Under the pieces are notes generated by a model that saw only the letters and a list, made by a program, of their open reading frames with translations, had not been told where the DNA came from and did no database searches. The position numbers were made by a program, and so were the translations under genes. This document shows positions 54,704 through 63,756 of a stretch of DNA of 64,000 nt, in pieces. This DNA comes from Promethearchaeota archaeon (GTDB lineage: Archaea; Asgardarchaeota; Lokiarchaeia; Sigyniarchaeales; SOKP01): positions 29,733 through 93,732 of the forward strand of contig JALGVJ010000016.1 of NCBI GenBank assembly GCA_029838195.1, in the 5' to 3' direction. The first letter of the stretch is position 1. Each line of letters begins with the position of its first letter.

Positions 54704-56944
54704 ATGACCGACAATTCGTTTTCTTTAGCTGATTTGTATCCAAAATACGTGATTAATTCCAAAGGAGAAAAAGAACCGTTTGATGAGACGAATATTGCCA
54801 AAGTGCTTAATAAAGAAACGGGATTAGATATGAACGTGGCCGTGCAAGTGGCGGAAGATGTTATTCGAAAGATCATTGGTTTGGGAGTAAAAGAAATTAC
54901 CACCAATTATATCAGAGAATTAGTCTGTTTAGAATTAACTCAAAGGGGATTAAATAAATATAGAAATTTGTTTGCTCGTGCGATCAACCTGGAAAATATC
55001 AATTTTACGTTAGATGAAGAGTTTTTGACAAAATACAAGAATAAACAACCTGATTGGGGTCCTATTGGCTATATAACTTATAAAAGAACTTATGCCCGTA
55101 TTATTGAAAAAGAAAATCGCAAAGAAGAATTCTGGGAAACTATAAAACGAGTCGTGGAAGGATGTTATTCCGTTCAAAAAGAACATTGCATGAAATTAAG
55201 CTTGCCATGGGACGAAGAAAAAGCGCAAAAATCTGCTCAACGCATGTTTGAAAAAATATGGAATTTTAAAATGCTCCCTCCTGGAAGAGGCTTATGGATG
55301 ATGGGCACGGAATTCATTGCGCGGCATGGTTCCATGGCTTTAAACAATTGTGGATTTGCATCCACGGAAGATATTAATCTTAAATACACGAAAGCTTTCG
55401 AATTTGTCATGGATGCTCTCATGCTTGGAGTTGGCGTAGGTTTTGATACGAAAGGAGCGGGTAAAATCATAATAAAAAAGCCAAAAGAGGGGCATTTTCA
55501 TTTTCAAATCCCGGATAGCAGGGAAGGATGGGTGGAAGCATTAAAGCTCATGTTAGAAGCATATTTTTTGGGTAAACAAGTGCCAATTTATGATTTTTCA
55601 AAGATACGTCCCGCAGGCGCGCCTATTCGGGGATTTGGAGGGGTAGCTTCTGGTCCGAAACCTTTAAAGAGAATGTTAGAAGATATACAAGAAATATTAG
55701 AGAAAAGAATTGGTCAACCCATTACTTCGGTAGATATTGTTGACATTATGAACCATATTGGAAAATGTGTTGTAGCCGGGAACGTGCGGCGCAGCGCTGA
55801 AATCGCTCTCGGAGATCCTAATGATATCGAATTCTTAACTTGCAAGCAAGATAAAGAGAAATTATATTCCCACCGATGGGCAAGTAACAATAGCGTTTTT
55901 GCTAAAAAAGGAATAGATTATTCCGTTATTGCAAAGCAAATTATTGTAAATGGGGAACCCGGCGTGTTCTGGTTAGATAATGCCAGGCAATATTCTCGCA
56001 TGGGTGATCCGCCCGATTTCAAGGACAACAAGGTAGCTGGCGTGAATCCGTGCGGAGAACAATCGCTTGAAAGCTTTGAATTATGCTGCCTCGTAGAAAC
56101 GTTTCCTTCCCGCCATGACTCTTATGAAGAATTTCAAGAAACCCTCAAGTATGCTTATCTTTATGCTAAAAGTGTCACCTTGGTTAATACCCATTGGAAA
56201 GAAACTAATGCTGTCATGCTAAAAAATAGAAGAATGGGTATCTCCCAAACAGGAATTATCGAAGCAATGGTAAAACACGGAAGGAGAACATTGTTAGAAT
56301 GGTGCGATAAAGCATATAAGTATTTAAGAAAACTTGACGAGGAATATTCCAACTGGTTATGCATACCAAAATCCATAAAGCTCACCACGGTAAAACCTTC
56401 GGGTACCGTGAGCCTCCTTCCGGGAGTCACACCCGGCATTCACTATCCCCATTCGGAATATTACATTCGAAGAGTTCGAATTTCCAAAAATTCTGACCTA
56501 ATTGAACCATTGAAAGAAGCGGGATATAAAATTGAGCCGGATAAATATTCTGACAATTCCTTGGTCGTAGAATTTCCAATTCACGAGAAATATTATGATC
56601 GTTCAAAAGATGATGTTTCGATATGGGAACAAGCAGAAAATGCCGCAGCATATCAAAGATATTGGTCCGATAATCAAGTATCGATTACTATTACGTTTAA
56701 AAAAGAAGAAGCCGATCAAATCCAACATGTCCTAGAATGCTATGAAGATAAATTAAAAAGCGTGAGCTTCTTACCCTTAAAAGATCACGGATATGAACAA
56801 GCTCCCTACGAAAAAATTACTAAAGAGCAGTATGAAAAAATGGTGGCAAAATTAAAACCAATTAATTTATCTCATACAAGCGATAGAGCCATCGGAGAGA
56901 AATTTTGCGATTCAGACATATGTGAGGTTAAATTAGATATTTAA
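54704..56944 (+). CDS. nrdJ: Adenosylcobalamin-dependent ribonucleoside-triphosphate reductase (class II)
   Basis: A 746-residue monomeric-type RTPR. An ATP-cone occupies residues ~10-100 (GEKEPFDETNIAKVLNKETG). Core marks: PPGRGLWMMGT, LNNCGF with redox Cys216, NPCGEQSLESFELCC with thiyl-radical Cys450, Glu452 and redox Cys461, VKPSGTVSLLPG. The C-terminal shuttle pair is Cys735/Cys740 (CDSDICEV). It makes deoxynucleotides without oxygen, suited to an anaerobe, and needs B12. The bacterial Lactobacillus type lacks the N-terminal ATP-cone, so this version can be allosterically controlled by (d)ATP there. Confidence 0.94.
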   Translation: MTDNSFSLADLYPKYVINSKGEKEPFDETNIAKVLNKETGLDMNVAVQVAEDVIRKIIGLGVKEITTNYIRELVCLELTQRGLNKYRNLFARAINLENINFTLDEEFLTKYKNKQPDWGPIGYITYKRTYARIIEKENRKEEFWETIKRVVEGCYSVQKEHCMKLSLPWDEEKAQKSAQRMFEKIWNFKMLPPGRGLWMMGTEFIARHGSMALNNCGFASTEDINLKYTKAFEFVMDALMLGVGVGFDTKGAGKIIIKKPKEGHFHFQIPDSREGWVEALKLMLEAYFLGKQVPIYDFSKIRPAGAPIRGFGGVASGPKPLKRMLEDIQEILEKRIGQPITSVDIVDIMNHIGKCVVAGNVRRSAEIALGDPNDIEFLTCKQDKEKLYSHRWASNNSVFAKKGIDYSVIAKQIIVNGEPGVFWLDNARQYSRMGDPPDFKDNKVAGVNPCGEQSLESFELCCLVETFPSRHDSYEEFQETLKYAYLYAKSVTLVNTHWKETNAVMLKNRRMGISQTGIIEAMVKHGRRTLLEWCDKAYKYLRKLDEEYSNWLCIPKSIKLTTVKPSGTVSLLPGVTPGIHYPHSEYYIRRVRISKNSDLIEPLKEAGYKIEPDKYSDNSLVVEFPIHEKYYDRSKDDVSIWEQAENAAAYQRYWSDNQVSITITFKKEEADQIQHVLECYEDKLKSVSFLPLKDHGYEQAPYEKITKEQYEKMVAKLKPINLSHTSDRAIGEKFCDSDICEVKLDI

Positions 56945-57048
56945 TTTTTTATATTCTTTTACATGCTCTGACGACGAATGTATTAATTATAATGAAACTG
57001 AAAAAGATAATAATACCCGTTTTAAAACCTACCTATTACAACAAGAAG

Positions 57049-57606
57049 TCATGTGATTTCGATATTACGAATCCTTTCAAACAAAACTTCGACCATTTTC
57101 TCAATCGCTAATTCTATGTTTTCGCCCGTTTTTGATGAAATTTCTAAAAATATGGGTAAATTAAACTTTTTACGGGCAGATTCTCCTTGTTCAAAAGATA
57201 TTTTTCTTAGACTTTTTTTATCAATTTTTGTGCCCAATAAAATGATGGGAATATCATTAGTATTGCTTCTAGCAATAGTTAGCCAATCTTCTAGATGATT
57301 GAAAGATTCCTCATTTGTACAATCATAAAGCAAAAAAGCACCATGTGCTCCTAAACAGAATTTAGGTAATAAGCTTCTAAATTTCATCTCTCCTCCAAAA
57401 TCGTAAATGATTAAATTGACTTGGATCCCTTCATATTTAATATTCTTGGAAATTATATCCAAACCAATGGTACGCTTTAAATCTTTAATAAAACTCCCCG
57501 TCATGTAGCGATACGTTAACGTGCTCTTCCCTACTTGCTTTTCTCCAAGCATTAAAATCTTAAATTGATAATGAAGTACATCCATGCTAAAATGTAGATC
57601 TTCCAA
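57049..57606 (-). CDS. Ras/Rab-type small GTPase
   Basis: A 185-residue single-domain GTPase: G1 GEKQVGKSTL (residues 17-26), effector-loop Thr in DLKRTIGLDI, G3 YDFGGEMKF, G4 GTKID and G5 EISSKTGENIE. Length and order match Rab/Ras proteins. The catalytic Gln after the DxxG is Glu (G-G-E), which may slow GTP hydrolysis. No lipidation Cys is seen at the C-terminus. This is typical of Asgard GTPase expansions. Confidence 0.92.
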   Translation of the reverse strand: MEDLHFSMDVLHYQFKILMLGEKQVGKSTLTYRYMTGSFIKDLKRTIGLDIISKNIKYEGIQVNLIIYDFGGEMKFRSLLPKFCLGAHGAFLLYDCTNEESFNHLEDWLTIARSNTNDIPIILLGTKIDKKSLRKISFEQGESARKKFNLPIFLEISSKTGENIELAIEKMVEVLFERIRNIEIT

Positions 57607-57876
57607 ATTTATTTTTTAAAAAAAAATACCCTAATCTTATTTATTTTATTTTAACCCTAATATTTACATAAATGAATGAGAAATATTCTCAATTTTAAAT
57701 AATTAGGATATAATATAAATTTAATTAATTAATAAATATATAATTATATTCTTTCAAATTTTATTCAATAAATTGGAAATGTCCTTGTTTAATAATATTT
57801 CGTAAAAAATATATATGTCTATTTTGAATTTATTTTATAAGAACCAATTAATAATGAAAAATAAAAGTGAAATTTC

Positions 57877-58779
57877 ATGGCAAAAACAAAATCGTCTAAA
57901 AAAGAAGAAAAAGCCGGTTCGAAAGAGAAAACTCAATCAAAAAAAAGCACTAGAGCTAAAAAAGGAGATGTTCCAAAAAAACCAAAACCTAAGAGAGTAG
58001 TATATAAACACATAAAAATCAATTTCTGGCGCACAGAACTTCATGGCGAAGAAATCGGAATCCACCAAAAGCTTAAATACCAAGCTAAGACACGATACTT
58101 TTCTAAGGGCTTTGATATCGAAGGAAAAATTGAAATAGATGATGAAGACAAATATGTTCTTGCATTTAATAAAGATGAATGGGAAGAAACCCCAAAAAAT
58201 CAGGATAAACGATTGCTCCTCCGCCTTTTTACCATAATGGAAGAAAAACTAGGTGAGCGAACAGGAGGTAATTTCATCGGAGGATTTGAGCTTTCCATAT
58301 TACATTCCATAGTTCAAAGTTTTGAAGTAAGACATCCCGCACCAGTTTTTTTTGTAAACCTTCCTTACTTAAAAATGCTTCCACGAATCGTGAAAGGACA
58401 TCGATTAATTGGAACGCGCTGGACCTTTCCTCTCCTTCCTGAAAAGAGTGATGATAAGCTCCAAATGGTCGTTTGCAAAGGAAAGGTGGGCATGGGAAAC
58501 GATTATAATGTCTATTTAGGAAAAAAGCTCATAGCTGAAGTGAATCATCAGCGGATTCAAAAGGATGTAGAGATTTATATTTTTGATGAATTTTATGCTA
58601 AAGATAAAACGTTCATCCTGATGATCACGCTTTTTGGGTGTGCATTGAATTTTGTAAAAGAGATTTATAAAATGGTTAAAAAGCACGTTTCTAAAATGGA
58701 AACAACGGGTACCTCTGATTATAAACCGCCAAAACCCGAACTTGATTTATTCTTGAATCCACGAATGGTTAGAAAATAA
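57877..58779 (+). CDS. Unknown protein with Lys-rich disordered N-terminus
   Basis: A 300-residue protein. Residues 1-42 are Lys/Ser-rich and probably disordered, ending in KPKPKRVVYKH. The rest is alpha/beta with strands such as GKVGMGNDYNVYLGKKLIAEV and VEIYIFDEF and a hydrophobic helix TFILMITLFGCALNFVKEIY near the C-terminus, a pattern faintly like Tubby/LURP-one beta barrels with a central helix. No enzyme motif. The gene is convergent with the 4-helix membrane protein next to it. I do not assign a function. Confidence 0.65.
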   Translation: MAKTKSSKKEEKAGSKEKTQSKKSTRAKKGDVPKKPKPKRVVYKHIKINFWRTELHGEEIGIHQKLKYQAKTRYFSKGFDIEGKIEIDDEDKYVLAFNKDEWEETPKNQDKRLLLRLFTIMEEKLGERTGGNFIGGFELSILHSIVQSFEVRHPAPVFFVNLPYLKMLPRIVKGHRLIGTRWTFPLLPEKSDDKLQMVVCKGKVGMGNDYNVYLGKKLIAEVNHQRIQKDVEIYIFDEFYAKDKTFILMITLFGCALNFVKEIYKMVKKHVSKMETTGTSDYKPPKPELDLFLNPRMVRK

Positions 58780-58861
58780 TCAATTTAATGGAATATTTTT
58801 TTATGGAGATGCAAATAAAATAAATAAAAAGAAAGTAAAAAGCAAGCAATACTTTTAAAAA

Positions 58862-59638
58862 TTATAAAATCCCTTTTTTCTTTTTCCATTCACGATACCC
58901 TTTTGTCTCTTTCCCTCGATAAGTTGCTCTCTTTCCCGTTTCTTTTCTATAAGCTTTCCTTCTCGTTTTTTCATCAGCAGTTCTTAACCGTTCTATTACA
59001 ATTTCCTCTCTTATCTCTTCTTCTTCCTCAATTGTTTTAATTCGCCTTAAAACCCAGTATACCCAATGATTCCAAATAACAAATGCCAAGAAAACAAATC
59101 CTATTCCCAGCAAGATCATGAGTCCGGTAAATAAAATCCAGTGAACAAATCCAAAATTTTCAATCATCCATTGAGTTAAACTTAGTGCCCAATTTGACAA
59201 GGGTAAAATTGATACGACCACGGAAATCATGGTTACGTAGACACCCAAAAGAGTAACGGCAATTAACCAGCGTAAGACGGTATAATCTTCCCATTTTTTT
59301 GCAATTAAACGATCTTTAAACAAAATCCGGCAAGTTCTCACGATACCTCCACGAAATAGCGCGTAAAATAAAACTAAAAGGACGAGATGGCCTGTAACGA
59401 TGCCTCCAATTAGTGCAACTTGAAGCCCTAAGGCAAGATTCAAATAAAAATCTAAAAATCTCGTATTAAATAAAAGGAGGTCAATGATAGTTCCCCAAAT
59501 TCCAAATATTATGATGATCGTGGCTATAATGACAGCATAATAGAATGCTTGCGCTATTCTGACATCCCAAGTAGAATATTCATCCAATGGGTCATAATCC
59601 CTTTCGGGTTCTGTTCGAGGTTTTCTTCTTTTCGCCAT
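58862..59638 (-). CDS. Four-helix membrane protein with charged C-terminal tail
   Basis: About 258 residues with four transmembrane segments (FYYAVIIATIIIIFGIWGTI; LQVALIGGIVTGHLVLLVLF; LIAVTLLGVYVTMISVVV; HWILFTGLMILLGIGFVFLA) and a ~60-residue highly charged tail (EEEEEIREEIVIERL, then many Lys/Arg). ATG 59638 is used; GTG 59647 is three codons earlier. No family recognised; the tail may bind a partner on the cytoplasmic side. Confidence 0.7.
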   Translation of the reverse strand: MAKRRKPRTEPERDYDPLDEYSTWDVRIAQAFYYAVIIATIIIIFGIWGTIIDLLLFNTRFLDFYLNLALGLQVALIGGIVTGHLVLLVLFYALFRGGIVRTCRILFKDRLIAKKWEDYTVLRWLIAVTLLGVYVTMISVVVSILPLSNWALSLTQWMIENFGFVHWILFTGLMILLGIGFVFLAFVIWNHWVYWVLRRIKTIEEEEEIREEIVIERLRTADEKTRRKAYRKETGKRATYRGKETKGYREWKKKKGIL

Positions 59639-59801
59639 TTTCTTCACTTTTGAAAAGCGTGAAATTAATTAAGATTTTTATGTTTATTTTTAATTATATT
59701 TTTTGTTGTTAAGAAGACATTTATTTTAAAGCAATTTAAATCTGAGGATTTTATTGGTCTTAATGATTAAATAGAAATTTAAAGGAAAAATGAAAATTTA
59801 A

Positions 59802-60776
59802 ATGAAAAAAAAAATTTTGGGAATTTTTATTATTATAATTTCAATCACCCTTGGGTGTAGTTTCTATTTTATTTGTTTTTATTCACCCCCCAGCAATTCA
59901 GATACAGATACACCTCCAACGTTCCATGTTGGTGGTTTTAAAGTAAATGATTTTGCCTATCAACTTCAAAACATGGAATTAAATGAAATTTCCACATCTT
60001 TATATGATCTCATCATCATGGATTATTCTTCTGATGGTACGGAACAGAATGAATATACCTCGAGCCAAGTGAAATACATGAAAGAGGGTAATGAAAAAAA
60101 ATTGTTAATCAGTTACATAAGCATTGGTGAGGCGGAAAATTATCGATTTTATTGGAAAGAAGAATGGGATTCAAATGAAGATGGAATTCCCGATGTTAGC
60201 GCTCCAGAATGGTTGGATAACGAAAATCCAGAGTGGGAAGGAAATTATAAAGTGAAATATTGGGATCCTGACTGGCAGAAAATAATCTATGGTACTCCAA
60301 ATAGCTACCTTGATAAAATAATAAGTGCGGGATTTGATGGTTGCTATCTGGATATAATCGATGCTTTTGAATATTATGAAGAGGAAAGGCCAACGGCTCA
60401 ACAAGACATGATAAATTTCGTGATTGCCCTTAGTAATTACGCTAAATCAATAAGGGCTAATTTTTTAATAATTTCCCAAAACGGAGAATCACTCCTCGAA
60501 CATGATGATTATCGTGGAGCTATTGATGGTATCGGGCGAGAGGATGTCTATTTTGATGGTAACATGAAGCGTACTCAAGCAGAAATTGCATATGTGATTG
60601 ATTTCTTGAAATTACTCCTCGCTGAAAATAAACTTGTCATGATTGTCGATTATCCCACTCTTCCTTCAAATGTAAAAAAGTTTTACCATTTAGCGTGGCA
60701 AGATGGTTTTCTGGCTCATGCGCCACCAAGAGATTTAAATGATTTAACTTATTATCCCGATTTTCCTCCCGATTAA
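59802..60776 (+). CDS. GH114-like (MJ1477/TM1410) secreted glycoside hydrolase
   Basis: A 324-residue protein with an N-terminal signal (ILGIFIIIISITLGCSFYFIC), with a possible lipobox-like L-G-C. The mature part matches the MJ1477/TM1410 endo-alpha-1,4-polygalactosaminidase family: YDLIIMDYSSDG, LLISYISIGEAENYRFYW, YWDPDWQKII and GFDGCYLDIIDAFEYY, which holds the catalytic Asp/Glu region, plus ISQNGE. It is probably extracellular and cleaves galactosaminogalactan-like polymers. Confidence 0.85.
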   Translation: MKKKILGIFIIIISITLGCSFYFICFYSPPSNSDTDTPPTFHVGGFKVNDFAYQLQNMELNEISTSLYDLIIMDYSSDGTEQNEYTSSQVKYMKEGNEKKLLISYISIGEAENYRFYWKEEWDSNEDGIPDVSAPEWLDNENPEWEGNYKVKYWDPDWQKIIYGTPNSYLDKIISAGFDGCYLDIIDAFEYYEEERPTAQQDMINFVIALSNYAKSIRANFLIISQNGESLLEHDDYRGAIDGIGREDVYFDGNMKRTQAEIAYVIDFLKLLLAENKLVMIVDYPTLPSNVKKFYHLAWQDGFLAHAPPRDLNDLTYYPDFPPD

Positions 60777-61047
60777 ATGGTATTAAAAAGAAAAATATTA
60801 GAAAAATTCATTCTAATAAGAAATTATAAACATTAAAATATCGATTTTCCTTAAAAAAATTTATTTTAAAACATGAGATCCTTCTCTCTTAATTGAAATT
60901 TTATCCTATTTCAATGGATTGATCATGAGTTGTAGTATAAAGCTTTTATTTTTCGGCATGTTGATAAAGGTAGAAATAAGGAAATTTAGATGAATAAAAA
61001 TCGATTGAGGAAATTCTCATTAGATCATCTTGTTTCGGTTAGATGGA

Positions 61048-62367
61048 ATGAAAGAGAAAAATAATACTTTTTATATTGAGACTTACGGCTGTACCTCAAA
61101 TCAAGCAGATTCAAAAATAATTTCCCAAATTTTAATGGATGCTGGATATAAGAAAGCGGATATTGAAAATGCTAATTTTATAATAATTAACACGTGTGGG
61201 GTAAAGCAGCAAACAGAGAATAAAATTAAACGAAGATTAAGAGAATTGCATGAGCTTTATAAGAATAATAAACATAAACACGTGATCATTGCTGGTTGTT
61301 TGCCTCATATTGCTCCAGATTACCTCGAACTCGTGCGAAAAATCATTCCTAGTCATGCGGCTATTTTGGGTTTAAATACATTTCAAGAGATTCCTTCACT
61401 CTTTGAACAAATCAAGCAAGGTAATAGAAATATATTCGTGAAATCAAACAAGAAAATCGATAAGGCTCGATTTCTCATCAAGCATTCTCACGATACAGTG
61501 ACAGGAATAATACCCATATCTGAAGGCTGTTTAGGAAATTGCACGTATTGTTGCGTGAAAAATGCTCGCGGACATCTTAAATGCTATGATCCTGGAAAAA
61601 TAGTGGAAAATGTAAAGTCTCAATTAAATCAAGGAATCAAGGAAATACTTTTGACTTCGCAAGATTGCAGCGTATATAAATATCGAAATACTGATTTAAA
61701 AGATTTAATCATTAGAATATCACGTTTAGACCATGAATTCTTTTTAAGAATAGGAATGATAAATCCCGCCTTTCTCATTAATAATTTCGAACAATTACTC
61801 ACCATTTTTAAATCAGATAAAGTATATCAATTCCTACATCTTCCCATTCAGGCCGGGAGTGATAAGATTTTAAAAAAAATGAAAAGGCCTTATACAATAA
61901 CTACTCTTCTTGATAAAATAGACCTTCTGCGAAAAGAATTTCCTTTTCTTACTTTTTCTACAGATATCATATGTGGATTTCCGGGTGAAACAGAACATGA
62001 TTTTTACAAGACAATTAATGTAATAAAATGGCTCCGACCCGAAATTATAAATATTTCAAAATTTACCCCCCGTCCCAATACTGAAGCTAAAAATATGGAA
62101 CAAGTGGATTCTAAAATAATAAAAGAGCGCTCAAAAAGATTATCTGCCGTATTTCGAATTTATTTGGAGCACTTGAATGATAAATGGAAGGGTTGGAAAG
62201 GAAAAATGCTCTGTTTATATCATGATGAGAAAAACCATTATACTTTTGGCAGAAATTTCGCGTATAAAAACATCCTTTTACCCAATATCAAGATACATCC
62301 CGGCACCTTCATTAAGGTATCGATTCAAGAAGTTGATGGAGCAAATCTAATCGGAACACCATATTGA
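61048..62367 (+). CDS. mtaB: tRNA t6A37 methylthiotransferase (MtaB/e-MtaB type)
   Basis: About 439 residues. I start at ATG 61048; TTG 61030 is also open. UPF0004 domain with YIETYGCTSNQADSKI and NTCGVKQQTE, radical-SAM domain with GCLGNCTYCCVKNARG (C-x3-C-x2-C), SEGCLGN and ICGFPGETEHDF, and a C-terminal TRAM domain (KILLPNIKIHPG, IKVSIQEVDGANLIG). The order matches archaeal/eukaryotic MtaB (CDKAL1-like) enzymes that add a methylthio group to t6A37 of tRNA. Confidence 0.92.
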   Translation: MKEKNNTFYIETYGCTSNQADSKIISQILMDAGYKKADIENANFIIINTCGVKQQTENKIKRRLRELHELYKNNKHKHVIIAGCLPHIAPDYLELVRKIIPSHAAILGLNTFQEIPSLFEQIKQGNRNIFVKSNKKIDKARFLIKHSHDTVTGIIPISEGCLGNCTYCCVKNARGHLKCYDPGKIVENVKSQLNQGIKEILLTSQDCSVYKYRNTDLKDLIIRISRLDHEFFLRIGMINPAFLINNFEQLLTIFKSDKVYQFLHLPIQAGSDKILKKMKRPYTITTLLDKIDLLRKEFPFLTFSTDIICGFPGETEHDFYKTINVIKWLRPEIINISKFTPRPNTEAKNMEQVDSKIIKERSKRLSAVFRIYLEHLNDKWKGWKGKMLCLYHDEKNHYTFGRNFAYKNILLPNIKIHPGTFIKVSIQEVDGANLIGTPY

Positions 62368-62535
62368 TAACCTATAGTTCTATATTCAAAATGGACTCAA
62401 TTGTTTTAAAAAAATTTTAGGAAAGCACTTAAGGGAATTTTTGATGTATCCACTCTAATCAATAAAGAAACAATTTCTTTAATGACATAAAATATGTTTC
62501 AGCTCAAATAAGAGAAAAAAAATAAAGGAAAAAAT

Positions 62536-62603
62536 GTTGGTTATCCTGCGCAAGGCAGTCCCATTCAATCTCTTTTTTTATTGAATGTTCATCCTAAACC
62601 AAC
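62536..62603 (-). promoter_or_regulatory. SECIS-like element overlapping the vhuU stop codon
   Basis: On the minus strand GTTGGTT (62597-62603) pairs with AACCAAC (62536-62542). Inside, CATTCAAT (62580-62587) and ATTGAATG (62562-62569) form a perfect 8-bp stem under a 10-base A-rich loop. The junction carries 5' AUGA(A) and 3' GGA, which can form the tandem sheared G-A pairs of a SECIS kink-turn. An extra small hairpin (CTGC/GCAG) sits in the 3' strand. The 5' UGA of the core is the vhuU stop codon. This resembles eukaryote-type SECIS elements described for Lokiarchaeota. Confidence 0.72.
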
Positions 62604-62741
62604 GTTTAACTTGCGAGAGTAAATCTCTTTACCATCTTCATCAACCACGGTGATGTGAGCAGCACACGATAGTCAGCAGTCAAAACAACGAACGACCATT
62701 TCTAAGAGATTTACTACTCCTTCCGGGACCTCTTCACTCAT
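62589..62741 (-). CDS. vhuU: [NiFeSe]-hydrogenase selenocysteine subunit VhuU (in-frame UGA)
   Basis: ATG 62741 to stop 62589, 50 residues with TGA at codon 23 (62673-62675) read as selenocysteine. The product has LLEMVVRCFDCULSCAAH and VVDEDGKEIY, matching the C-terminal active-site motif of the hydrogenase large subunit (D-P-C/U-x-x-C-A-x-H), with Sec in the place of the first nickel ligand and Cys as the second. In methanogens VhuU is exactly such a short separate peptide. AAAAGGA lies about 8 bases before the ATG. The hdrB and vhuA genes lie upstream on the same strand. It would join the VhuA part ending at 63757. Confidence 0.88.
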
Positions 62742-62818
62742 GTAATAATTCCTTTTTTAAGTATTTAATTGTTCAATAATTTATAAATAAATAGAATTAA
62801 TTGTTATTTTTCTAAAGT

Positions 62819-63706
62819 TTATTCTAATTTATAGGCATCCAAGAAATTCTTCAATCGCGTGCGGTGAAATTTCATTCCAAGCTCTTCAGATTTGAAGCCA
62901 AATGCTAATGCGAACAATTCAGTCAAATATAATATGGGAATGTTATATTGTTGTCCAAATAATTTTGCAAGGGTTTTTTGATTCGTGTCCATTTGCTGAA
63001 AGCACGCCGGACAGATCACCACAAAAATCTCGGCGCCAGCTTTTAATGCACTATCAAATTTATTCTTTAAGATCTGCATGGAAGGTTCTTCTTCGGTATT
63101 TCCTACTCCCGCCCCACAACATAATACTTCTTCTTCATAATCTATAGGTATTGCCCCCGTGGCGGTTACTAATTCTCTTAACTTTTTTGGTTTCAAGGGA
63201 TCATCCGTTTGCATGAGTTCAGATGGTCTGTTATAGTGGCACCCCGTATGACACGCCACCTTGAGACCTGATAATTCATGAACTACATGTTTTTTTATTT
63301 CATCGACCCCCAATTCATGAAGTACTTCTACAAAATGCTTCACGTTAATGGTCCCCTTGAATTCCCTATTAATGGTCTTTAGAATATTATTAATTTTTTC
63401 CTTTTCATGCTCGTCTCGTTGTAATTCTACATTCACAACCTTGAGAGTCTGAAAACACCCATTGCACAATGAAACAATATCCTTCCCTTCTTGCTCTGCA
63501 ATGGTTAAATTCCGGGCAGCTATTGCCAACCAGCTTTCATGATCAACTGAATTAAATCCGACAGGATCCGGACAGCAAGAAAAAGGCCCCTCAACAGTTT
63601 TAATTCCCAATTTTTCAAATACCTTTCTTGCTGATGCCTCAATAAAGGGTATTCGATTTCCAATGGTACACCCTTCAAACATTAAATATTCTTGAGCTTT
63701 TGCCAC
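62819..63706 (-). CDS. hdrB: Heterodisulfide reductase subunit B-like protein
   Basis: A 295-residue HdrB: two CCG domains, MFEGCTIGNR ... GPFSCCPDP ... LCNGCFQTL and ACHTGCHYNR ... EVLCCGAGVG ... ICPACFQQM, which bind the two non-cubane 4Fe-4S clusters that reduce the CoM-CoB disulfide in methanogens. In an Asgard it may act on another disulfide. It sits between the hydrogenase A and U genes, which implies an Hdr-Vhu electron-bifurcating complex. The stop is 77 bp before vhuU. Confidence 0.9.
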   Translation of the reverse strand: MAKAQEYLMFEGCTIGNRIPFIEASARKVFEKLGIKTVEGPFSCCPDPVGFNSVDHESWLAIAARNLTIAEQEGKDIVSLCNGCFQTLKVVNVELQRDEHEKEKINNILKTINREFKGTINVKHFVEVLHELGVDEIKKHVVHELSGLKVACHTGCHYNRPSELMQTDDPLKPKKLRELVTATGAIPIDYEEEVLCCGAGVGNTEEEPSMQILKNKFDSALKAGAEIFVVICPACFQQMDTNQKTLAKLFGQQYNIPILYLTELFALAFGFKSEELGMKFHRTRLKNFLDAYKLE

Positions 63707-63756
63707 TTTATACCACCAATTATTTTTTAAAAAAATTAATTAGATTAATTTAAGAT

